Shown here: one piece after another, positions 1 through 5,503 of the stretch | How positions within the stretch are numbered: the first letter of the stretch is position 1 | Layout of the letters: every line of letters begins with the position of its first letter | DNA from: JAUVZF01 sp964449275 | GTDB lineage: Bacteria; Planctomycetota; Phycisphaerae; FEN-1346 | Length of the DNA: 6,281 nucleotides | Direction: 5' to 3' | Assembly (NCBI GenBank): GCA_964449275.1 | Contig: CAYVAM010000232.1 | Location: 1 to 6,281, forward strand | The notes under the pieces: model-generated | The model's database searches: none | The model's input: the letters and a program-made list of their open reading frames with translations, nothing else | What the model was told of the DNA's origin: nothing | Position numbers and translations under genes: made by a program

Positions 1-1265
1 ACCTCGTGGACCTGACGTCGGCTACCACGATCGACGCCGAGGCCACCTACAACTCGCAGATGCACTTCGGCGACGACTACATCCGCCGCATCATCTACGC
101 CGAGGAGCACAACGCCTTCGACGAGATGCAACGCCGCATCGTCCACGACGTCAACGACCTCATCCAAACGCTGGCCGTCCGCCATGGCATCGGGTTGCAG
201 TGCATCGCGTCGGTCATCTGCGCGGGCAACACGGCGATGACGCACTTCCTGCTGAATCTCGACCCCCGCCGCATCCGCCGCACGCCTTACGTTCCGACCG
301 CCGCCTGGATCCCCCCCATCCGGGCGGCCGAGGCCGGCATCCGCATCAACAAACGCGGGCTCCTCTACGTCCTGCCGGCTGTCGGCGCCTATGTCGGCAG
401 CGACATCGTGGCCGGCGTCCTGGCCACCCGTCTCTACGAGGCCCCGCGCCTGAGTCTGTTCATCGACATCGGCACCAACGGCGAGGTTGTCCTCGGGTCG
501 AAAGAGTGGATGGTCTGCGCCTCCTCCTCCGCCGGACCGGCCTTTGAAGGCTCCGGCGTCAAACACGGGATGCGGGCTGCGCCGGGCGCCATCGAGCGCG
601 CCACCGTGACCGACGACCGGGAACTGAAGTTCCGGACGATCGGCGGCGAGGCGCCGCGCGGCCTGTGCGGCACCGGACTGCTCGATACGCTGGCCGGCCT
701 CCTGGAACTCGGCATCATCGACCGGACCGGCCGCTTCGCCGACAGCGCCGACCCGCGCCTGGCCGAAGGACCCGACGGGCCCGAGTTCACGCTCGTCCCG
801 GGCAGAGACGGACAAGACCCCATCGTCATCACCCAGGCCGATATCTCGAACCTCGTCCGGTCCAAGGCCGGAGTCTATGCCGCCATCCAGATCCTCATGG
901 AATCGACCGGGACGACCTACGACGGGCTCAAGGCCATCTTCGTGGCCGGCGGGTTCGGCAACTACCTCGACGTACGCAAGGCGATTGCCATCGGCATGTT
1001 GCCGGACATCCCGCACGACCGCATCCACTTCGTCGGCAACACGTCCATCGCCGGGGCCAAGATGGCCATTATGAGCCGCCGCGCACTTGCCAGGGCCGAA
1101 CAGATCGCCGGTCGCATGACCTACTTCGACCTGATGAACCACCCCACGTACATGGATGCCTTCATGCAGGCCAACTTCCTGCCGCATACCGATCTGGCAC
1201 GCTTTCCGAACGTCCAGAAAGCCGTGACCAAAACCGGGACGGAAAACCGGGAGCATACCGAGTGA
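1..1265 (+). CDS. acsV: Reductive activator of corrinoid/iron-sulfur protein (RACo, AcsV), 5'-partial
   Basis: ATP-dependent activator that re-reduces the corrinoid cobalt of the corrinoid/iron-sulfur protein from Co(II) to Co(I). The visible 420 or so residues are the ASKHA-type ATPase part (the DUF4445 family). Counting from the GTG at 6, conserved blocks are GNTAMTH (74-80), DIGTNGE (154-160, nucleotide-phosphate binding), SSAGPAFEG (174-182), GGFGNYLD (315-322), GNTSIAGA (344-351) and a C-terminal FLPHTDLARFP (391-401) typical of this family. The frame is open to the left edge and the alignable linker begins at once, so the GTG at 6 is an internal codon, not the start. Family members run to about 600 residues or more and begin with a 2Fe-2S ferredoxin domain, which would lie upstream of the window. 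There is no cysteine-rich C-terminal ferredoxin as in RamA, and the next genes are cooC, acsD and acsE, so RACo is the better call than a methylamine-type activator. The stop overlaps the cooC start by 4 bases. Confidence 0.9.
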   Translation, partial: LVDLTSATTIDAEATYNSQMHFGDDYIRRIIYAEEHNAFDEMQRRIVHDVNDLIQTLAVRHGIGLQCIASVICAGNTAMTHFLLNLDPRRIRRTPYVPTAAWIPPIRAAEAGIRINKRGLLYVLPAVGAYVGSDIVAGVLATRLYEAPRLSLFIDIGTNGEVVLGSKEWMVCASSSAGPAFEGSGVKHGMRAAPGAIERATVTDDRELKFRTIGGEAPRGLCGTGLLDTLAGLLELGIIDRTGRFADSADPRLAEGPDGPEFTLVPGRDGQDPIVITQADISNLVRSKAGVYAAIQILMESTGTTYDGLKAIFVAGGFGNYLDVRKAIAIGMLPDIPHDRIHFVGNTSIAGAKMAIMSRRALARAEQIAGRMTYFDLMNHPTYMDAFMQANFLPHTDLARFPNVQKAVTKTGTENREHTE

Positions 1266-2029
1266 GTGCCTTAATCGCCATCTCTGGAAAAGGGGGGAGC
1301 GGCAAAACCACTCTCGCCGCCATGATCGTCCGCCATCTCATGGAGCGAACCGGCCGCAGCGTCCTGGCCGTTGACGCCGACCCCAACACCTGCCTCGGCG
1401 ACGCCCTCGGCCTCGAACCGGAAACGACAGTCGGCGAAATCCGCGACGCCGCACTCGACCGCACCCTCCAGACCGGCCCCGGCATGGACCGCGAGCGGGC
1501 CGTCGAATACGCCATCCAGCGCGCCGTGGTCGAGGCCAAGGGCTTCGACCTTCTGGCCATGGGCCACACCGAGGGACCAGGGTGCTATTGCGCCGTCAAC
1601 CACCTGCTGCGCAAATACCTCGACCAGGCGGGCGGCGACTACGGGTGGGTCGTCCTCGACAACGAGGCCGGTATGGAGCATCTCTCACGCCGCACGACCG
1701 ACGCCGTGGACCATCTCATCGTCGTCGCCGAACCGACGGTCGTCGGTGCCAAAACGGCCGAGCGCATCCTGGGGCTCGCCGAGCGCCTTCCGATTACCAT
1801 CCGCGAGAAAGGCGTCCTGTGGAACAAAATGACCGAAGGAGCCGCCCTGCCCCCTGCGGCCGATGACCTTCCGACCATCGGGCGCGTGCCGCTTGATGAC
1901 CGCGTCCAGGAACTTTCGGCGTGCGGCGGAACGGTTTTCGAACTGGACCCCGGCAATGTGGCATACCGAGCCGTCGGCAACGCCCTCGCCGGGATACTGA
2001 ACCTCGAAAAAGCAAAGCAGCGCACCTAG
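1262..2029 (+). CDS. cooC: CooC/AcsF-type nickel-insertion ATPase for CO dehydrogenase/acetyl-CoA synthase
   Basis: Cytoplasmic P-loop ATPase of the MinD/SIMIBI class that delivers nickel to the metal clusters of CO dehydrogenase or acetyl-CoA synthase. The 255-residue protein has a deviant Walker A, GKGGSGKTT (9-17, signature lysine K10 and K15), the switch I-like VDADPN (37-42), a CXC motif (C108-Y-C110) that in CooC binds metal across the dimer, and a switch II/Walker B-like DNEAGMEH (133-140). Length matches the family (about 250). The frame is open further upstream, but only the GTG at 1262 gives a protein starting at the family N terminus. It has a GGGAG ribosome-binding site at 1249-1253, 8 bases away. 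The GTGA overlap with acsV suggests translational coupling. CooC and AcsF are paralogues acting on CODH and ACS respectively. The sequence alone does not tell me which this is. Confidence 0.9.
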   Translation: MSALIAISGKGGSGKTTLAAMIVRHLMERTGRSVLAVDADPNTCLGDALGLEPETTVGEIRDAALDRTLQTGPGMDRERAVEYAIQRAVVEAKGFDLLAMGHTEGPGCYCAVNHLLRKYLDQAGGDYGWVVLDNEAGMEHLSRRTTDAVDHLIVVAEPTVVGAKTAERILGLAERLPITIREKGVLWNKMTEGAALPPAADDLPTIGRVPLDDRVQELSACGGTVFELDPGNVAYRAVGNALAGILNLEKAKQRT

Positions 2030-2033
2030 CGAA

Positions 2034-2038
2034 AGGAG
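2034..2038 (+). promoter_or_regulatory. Ribosome-binding site of acsD
   Basis: AGGAG lies 5 bases before the ATG at 2044. It decides the acsD start, because the same reading frame is open back to 1921 inside cooC. The homologous protein begins at 2044. Confidence 0.8.
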
Positions 2039-2043
2039 AAACG

Positions 2044-2997
2044 ATGCCTCTACCGCCCCTGAAAGAGGCGTACTCGGGCCAGGTTAATGAGATTACCCTC
2101 GGAGGCGGGGACCGAAAAAGCGTGACCGTCGGCGGCGCCAAGACGATCCCCCACAGCGGCGACCGCGAGGTTACCGGCCATAGGCCCGTCATCGCCGTCG
2201 ACGTCCTCGACGCCCCGCCCGAAGACTGGCCGCCCGTCCTGGCCGACGCCTATGACGACGTGCTCCAGGACCCGGCCGCATGGGCCACCAAGGCCGTCGA
2301 GACCGTCGGCGCCGAACTCCTCTGCATCAAGTTCGACGGCATCCATCCCGACAAGGGCGACCGGGATGCCGACCATGCCGTTCAGGTTACCAGGAAGGTC
2401 CTCGAGGCGGTCGATGTGCCGCTCATCCTGTGGGGGTGCGGCAACGACGATAAGGACAACGCCGTCATGCCGAAGGTCTCGGAGGCCGCCAAGGGCCGGA
2501 ACGTCCTCCTCGGCACCGTGACGGAGGACAACTACAAGAACCTGACGGCCATCGCGCTGGCCGACAACCAGTTCCTCATCAGCGAGGCGCCGCTCGACAT
2601 CAACATCGCCAAGCAGGTCAACATCCTGGTTTCCGACATGGGCTTCCCGCTCGAGCGGCTGGTCATGTTCCAGACCACCGGCGCCCTGGGCTATGGCATG
2701 GAATACGCATACTCGATCCAGGAGCGGGAGCGCCTGGCGGCCCTCGCCGGCGACAAACTCATGGCCATGCCCCAAATCTGCGACGTCGGATACGAGGCCT
2801 GGAGGGCCAAGGAGGCCAAAACCTCCGACGAGGACGCACCCGAATGGGGCAACGCCGCAAGACGCGGACCACTCTGGGAAACCGTCACCGCCATCGCACT
2901 GCTGCAATCGGGCGTGGACATCGTCCGAATGCGGCACCCGAAGGCCATCGCTGCCGTCCAGACCTACATCAACGGGCTCCGGGGCAGCGACGCGTAA
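2044..2997 (+). CDS. acsD: Corrinoid/iron-sulfur protein small subunit (AcsD, CdhD-type)
   Basis: Small (beta) subunit of the heterodimeric corrinoid/iron-sulfur protein, which carries the methyl group from methyl-tetrahydrofolate to acetyl-CoA synthase. The 317-residue product matches the bacterial family length (about 310-325). It starts with the family's short N-terminal strand (SGQVNEITLGGGDRKSVTVGG, 11-31) and then forms a TIM barrel. Conserved stretches include ELLCIKFDGIHPD (91-103), PLILWGCGNDDKDN (126-139), DMGFPLERLVMFQTTGALGYGMEY (198-221) and a C-terminal VDIVRMRHPKA (291-301). No Fe-S cysteine cluster is expected here, since that sits on the large subunit AcsC. AcsC is not in this window, although acsC and acsD are neighbours in well-known acetogen operons. 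The start is set by AGGAG at 2034-2038. The gene follows cooC by 14 bases and is followed by a 328-base repeat-filled gap. Confidence 0.93.
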   Translation: MPLPPLKEAYSGQVNEITLGGGDRKSVTVGGAKTIPHSGDREVTGHRPVIAVDVLDAPPEDWPPVLADAYDDVLQDPAAWATKAVETVGAELLCIKFDGIHPDKGDRDADHAVQVTRKVLEAVDVPLILWGCGNDDKDNAVMPKVSEAAKGRNVLLGTVTEDNYKNLTAIALADNQFLISEAPLDINIAKQVNILVSDMGFPLERLVMFQTTGALGYGMEYAYSIQERERLAALAGDKLMAMPQICDVGYEAWRAKEAKTSDEDAPEWGNAARRGPLWETVTAIALLQSGVDIVRMRHPKAIAAVQTYINGLRGSDA

Positions 2998-3030
2998 CCT
3001 TTTCGAGCCGTTTCGAGCCGCGACCGGAAG

Positions 3031-3056
3031 AGCCTGCCCTGAGCGCAGCCGAATGG
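3031..3056. repeat. 26-bp segment in the loop of array unit 1
   Basis: Present in units 1 and 2 and absent from units 3-5, where flanking bases equivalent to CGACCGGAAG and GTCGCG are directly joined (exactly so in unit 5). It contains CCTGAGCGCAGCCGAA. From memory this resembles a short element of the form CCCTGAGCGnAGTCGAAGGG that is dispersed between genes in many bacterial genomes. The exact edges could shift by a base or two because of flanking G residues. Confidence 0.65.
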
Positions 3057-3100
3057 GTCGCGTGGGCCTCGACTGGTCTGTTTCGAGCCGCGACCGGAAG

Positions 3101-3126
3101 AGCCTGCCCTGAGCGCAGCCGAATGG
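3101..3126. repeat. 26-bp segment in the loop of array unit 2
   Basis: Identical second copy of the segment at 3031-3056, at the same place in unit 2. Since the two 70-bp units are identical, the segment was probably duplicated together with its unit and not gained twice. Confidence 0.65.
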
Positions 3127-3314
3127 GTCGCGTGGGCCTCGACTGGTCTGTTTCGAGCCGCGACCGGGATGTCGCGTGGGCCTCGGCTGGTCTGTTTCGA
3201 GCCGCGACCGGGATGTCGCGGTGGCCTCGACTGGTCTGTTTCGAGCCGCGACCGGAAGGTCGCGGTGGCCCCGACCTGGGGCGCGACTCAAACCACGGGT
3301 ACTCACGCACCAAC

Positions 3315-3319
3315 GGGAG
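3315..3319 (+). promoter_or_regulatory. Ribosome-binding site of acsE
   Basis: GGGAG is placed 6 bases before the ATG at 3326. It supports that ATG over in-frame upstream candidates such as the GTG at 3176, which would add a peptide translated from the repeat array. Confidence 0.75.
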
Positions 3320-3325
3320 AAAAAC

Positions 3326-4153
3326 ATGATCGCTATCGCCGAACGCATCAACGGACAGTTCCTCGACGTCAAGGCCGCCATCGCCGACAAGGACCCCGCT
3401 CCCGTCGTCGAACTCGCCAAGAGCCAGACGGAGGCCGGGGCCGCATACCTCGACATCAACGTCGGCACCGCCGCCGCCGACCAGCAGGATGCCATCAAAT
3501 GGCTCGTCGAGACGGCCCAGGACGCCGTCGAGACGCCGCTCTGCCTGGACAGCCAGAAACCCGACGTCATCAAGGCCGGCCTCCAGGTCTGCGACACGAG
3601 CCGCGGGGTGCTCCTGAACTCCACGCCACTCGACAAGAAGAGCGACACGGAGGTCCTCGACAAGTACGTCGAGATGGCCGACGCATCGGGAGGCAGCATC
3701 ATCGCCCTGACCATGAACGTCGAGGGCGTGCCACAGAACGTGCACAGCCGCGTCGCCATCGCCGCCGAGATCATCACCAAGTGCATGGAACTCGGCATGA
3801 CACCCGACCGCCTGTTCATCGACCCCATCATCCTGCCCGTCAACGTCCCGGGGGCACAGGAGCAGCCGGGCAACATCCTGGCAACCATCGACCAGATCCG
3901 GCTCATGTCCGACCCACCGCCGCACATCACGATGGGCCTGTCGAACCTCAGCCAGGGAACCACCAAGCGGAGCCTCATCAACCGCGCGTTCCTGGCCATG
4001 GCCATCAGCCACGGGTGCGATTCGGCCATCATCGACGTCCTCGACGAGCCGCTCGTCGACGTGGTCGCTACCGCCGAAATGCTCATGAACAAGCAGATCT
4101 ACTCCGACTCCTTTCTCAAGGCCTACCGCAGCATGGCCGGCGGACAGCGGTAG
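3326..4153 (+). CDS. acsE: 5-methyltetrahydrofolate:corrinoid/iron-sulfur protein methyltransferase (AcsE, MeTr)
   Basis: Transfers the N5 methyl group of methyl-tetrahydrofolate to the Co(I) corrinoid of the corrinoid/iron-sulfur protein, linking the methyl and carbonyl branches of the Wood-Ljungdahl pathway. The 275-residue product is a pterin-binding TIM barrel, slightly longer than characterised AcsE proteins (about 262). It opens MIAIAERINGQF, the family N terminus. Pterin-site residues can be placed by motif: DINVG (43-47), CLDS with D75, NST with N98, IDP with D166, and GLSNLSQ with N207, the asparagine equivalent to the one that assists methyl transfer in the Moorella enzyme. LINRAFLAMA (217-226) and DSFLKAYRS near the C terminus are also characteristic. 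It lies in the same orientation as acsD but 328 bases away, so it may be the last gene of the acs operon or be separately controlled. Confidence 0.94.
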   Translation: MIAIAERINGQFLDVKAAIADKDPAPVVELAKSQTEAGAAYLDINVGTAAADQQDAIKWLVETAQDAVETPLCLDSQKPDVIKAGLQVCDTSRGVLLNSTPLDKKSDTEVLDKYVEMADASGGSIIALTMNVEGVPQNVHSRVAIAAEIITKCMELGMTPDRLFIDPIILPVNVPGAQEQPGNILATIDQIRLMSDPPPHITMGLSNLSQGTTKRSLINRAFLAMAISHGCDSAIIDVLDEPLVDVVATAEMLMNKQIYSDSFLKAYRSMAGGQR

Positions 4154-4165
4154 CGGCGAAGCCGC
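4153..4165 (+). other. Short hairpin at the acsE stop codon
   Basis: GCGGC (4153-4157) pairs with GCCGC (4161-4165) around a GAA loop, starting on the last base of the acsE stop codon. No run of T follows, so it is not a standard intrinsic terminator. It may cap or stabilise the transcript end, or be chance in G+C-rich DNA. Confidence 0.35.
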
Positions 4166-4176
4166 GGCCGTGGGTC

Positions 4177-4253
4177 GCGCGGCGCGCGGGGCAAGCCCCG
4201 CGGCTAACGCGCGCTTGCGCGGCGCGCGGGGCAAGCCCCGCGGCTAACGCGCG
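4177..4253. repeat. Two copies of a G+C-rich palindromic repeat between acsE and the GH5 gene
   Basis: Two identical 37-bp copies (4177-4213 and 4217-4253) stand 40 bases apart. Each contains the perfect palindrome CGCGGGGCAAGCCCCGCG (arms 4185-4192/4195-4202 and 4225-4232/4235-4242), followed by GCTAACGCGCG. The outer GCGCG and CGCGC can extend the stem. This looks like a REP-type intergenic element. It has no T-tract, so a role as an intrinsic terminator is unproven, though strong stems here could slow polymerase or protect the acs message from 3' decay. The rest of 4154-4281 shows no gene and no promoter I can recognise. Confidence 0.85.
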
Positions 4254-4281
4254 TGCCGTACTCACGTTTGAGGGGCCCAGC

Positions 4282-5454
4282 ATGCGAATCGCCATCCTTC
4301 TCGCCTTATGCGTCTGCCTTCTTCCCGCTATCGCATGGTGCGAGGCCGTGCCGAAGGCAGGCGACGTAATCCTTGCCGAGACGTTCGACGACCTCCGCGT
4401 CGCCGGCCGCCGCGCCGCGCCGGCGACCGCCTCCCGCGTCCACAAGGGACCGCGGTACAAGGGTCACACCCTGCCGCGCCTCCGCGGGGCGATGGTCAGC
4501 CCCAACGCCACCGCCGACGACCTGCGCACCTTCGCCCGCCAGTGGAACGCCAACCTGGTGCGATGGCAACTCTTTGGCTTCAAGCCCCGCTTCGACACGG
4601 GCAACCTCGCGGAATACGACCGGCGGCTGGAGCGCGAACTCGCGAAACTCGACGCCGCACTGCCCGTCTGCAAAGAGGTCGGCCTGATGGTCGTCGTGGA
4701 CCTGCACACCGGCCCCGGACACTGGGCCCCGGTCGGCCGCAGCCTCTTCACCAGCAAGCGGATGCAGGACCGCTTCGTCGAGGTCTGGCGGCAGATCGCC
4801 CGACGGTACAAAGACGCCCGGTGCATCTGGGGTTACGACATCCTGAACGAGCCGCTCGAGGAAGGCATGGCCGAAGACGCCCTCGACTGGCAGGGTCTCG
4901 CCGAACGGTGCGCCAAAGCGATCCGCAAAATCGACCCCGACCGCGCGATCATCATCGAACCTGCCCCGTGGGGCGGGCCGGACGGCCTGGAGAACCTCGT
5001 CCCCCTCGACGTTCCGAAGGTCGTCTACAGTGTCCACATGTACAAGCCGCACACCTTCACCCACCAGGGCGTGCACAACCGGAACCAGCCGCCGCTGCGC
5101 TATCCCGGCGTGATTGAGGGGAAGCAGTGGAACAAGGACCAACTGGAGGCCGCCCTCGGCCGCGCCATCGCCTTCCAGAAAACCTACAACGTGCACATCT
5201 TCCTCGGCGAGTTCAGCGCCATCCGCTGGGCGCCCGACGGAAGCGCCCACCGGTACCTGAAGGACTGCATCGACGTCTTTGAGAAATACGGCTGGGACTG
5301 GACGTACCACGCCTTCCGCGAATGGAACGGCTGGAGTGCCGAACACGGTCCCGACCGCGCCGACGCCCGGCCCACCCAAGAACCCACGCCGCGCAAGAAA
5401 CTGCTCTTGGAGTGGTTCGGGAAGAATGAGAAGCCGACGTGGCATAAACGGTAG
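4282..5454 (+). CDS. Secreted glycoside hydrolase family 5 enzyme (cellulase/endoglucanase-like)
   Basis: Probable exported beta-glycanase that cleaves beta-1,4-linked glucan or mannan with retention of configuration; substrate cannot be fixed from sequence. The 390-residue product begins with a signal peptide (MRIAILLALCVCLLPAIAWCEA, likely cleaved near residue 22). There is no lipobox, since W precedes the cysteine. After a 40-residue lead comes a GH5 TIM barrel: RGAMVS (68-73), NLVRWQ (91-96, conserved arginine R94), VVDLHTGPGH (138-147), YDILNEP (185-191, acid/base E190), YSVHMYKPH (249-257) and IFLGEFSA (306-313, nucleophile E310), then WDWTYHAFREWNGW (338-351). All expected catalytic residues are present. 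The ATG at 4282 has GAGGGG at 4270-4275, 6 bases upstream. The frame is open far upstream but there overlaps acsE out of frame. No carbohydrate-binding or dockerin module is attached. Confidence 0.9.
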   Translation: MRIAILLALCVCLLPAIAWCEAVPKAGDVILAETFDDLRVAGRRAAPATASRVHKGPRYKGHTLPRLRGAMVSPNATADDLRTFARQWNANLVRWQLFGFKPRFDTGNLAEYDRRLERELAKLDAALPVCKEVGLMVVVDLHTGPGHWAPVGRSLFTSKRMQDRFVEVWRQIARRYKDARCIWGYDILNEPLEEGMAEDALDWQGLAERCAKAIRKIDPDRAIIIEPAPWGGPDGLENLVPLDVPKVVYSVHMYKPHTFTHQGVHNRNQPPLRYPGVIEGKQWNKDQLEAALGRAIAFQKTYNVHIFLGEFSAIRWAPDGSAHRYLKDCIDVFEKYGWDWTYHAFREWNGWSAEHGPDRADARPTQEPTPRKKLLLEWFGKNEKPTWHKR

Positions 5455-5476
5455 CGGATCTTCCAGGCCTGCGCGG

Positions 5477-5493
5477 CTTGCTCTCGAAGCAAG
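5477..5493 (+). promoter_or_regulatory. Hairpin overlapping the ribosome-binding site of the downstream gene
   Basis: CTTGCT (5477-5482) pairs with AGCAAG (5488-5493) around CTCGA. The right arm includes the first bases of the AAGGAG ribosome-binding site (5491-5496), so folding could partly hide it. It lies in the 49-base gap after the GH5 gene. A six-pair stem may occur by chance. Confidence 0.3.
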
Positions 5494-5503
5494 GAGTCAG
5501 CAC

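Larger units (their letters stand above)
3001..3280. repeat. Tandem hairpin-forming repeat array between acsD and acsE (70-bp and 44-bp units)
   Basis: This fills most of the 328-base gap between acsD and acsE. Units begin TTTCGAGCCGCGACCGG and full ones end GGCTGGTCTG or GACTGGTCTG. A 10-base stub lies at 3001-3010. Units 1 (3011-3080) and 2 (3081-3150) are 70 bp and identical. Units 3 (3151-3194) and 4 (3195-3238) are 44 bp. Unit 5 (3239 to about 3280) decays after 35-40 bases. Each unit can pair CGCGAC with a downstream GTCGCG. Unit 5 is the tightest, with an 8-bp perfect stem (3246-3253 with 3258-3265) and a GGAA loop. No coding frame is supported: unit lengths of 70 and 44 are not multiples of 3, so any frame shifts at each unit. 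I see no promoter or T-tract in the array. Confidence 0.93.

Noticed and set aside
1..1265. RamA-like activator of methylamine methyltransferases
   Set aside because: The C terminus lacks the cysteine-rich ferredoxin domain of RamA, and the neighbouring genes are cooC, acsD and acsE.
3001..3280. CRISPR array
   Set aside because: The units abut directly and differ in length, with no unique spacers between conserved repeats and no cas gene nearby.
3176..3325. In-frame upstream extension of acsE starting in the repeat array
   Set aside because: It would add 50 residues of repeat-derived sequence. The ATG at 3326 has its own ribosome-binding site and matches the family N terminus.
2050..4092. 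A 680-codon open frame on the minus strand across acsD, the repeat array and acsE
   Set aside because: It is antisense to two clearly recognised genes and includes the translated repeat array as a low-complexity Arg/Pro/Ser-rich stretch. Long antisense frames are common in high-G+C DNA.
2969..4234. A 421-codon minus-strand frame over acsE and the array
   Set aside because: It is antisense to acsE, has no recognisable family sequence and runs through the tandem repeats.
4177..4253. Intrinsic terminator of the acs cluster
   Set aside because: The stems are strong but no T-rich run follows either copy, so it is listed only as a palindromic repeat.
3169..4281. Upstream extension of the GH5 frame across acsE, as if it were a fused 761-residue protein
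   Set aside because: This part reads acsE out of frame and lacks any domain. The ATG at 4282 begins a signal peptide, which must be N-terminal.
4306..5445. A 379-codon minus-strand frame opposite the GH5 gene
   Set aside because: It is an antisense shadow; the + strand gene has a signal peptide, a ribosome-binding site and complete catalytic motifs.
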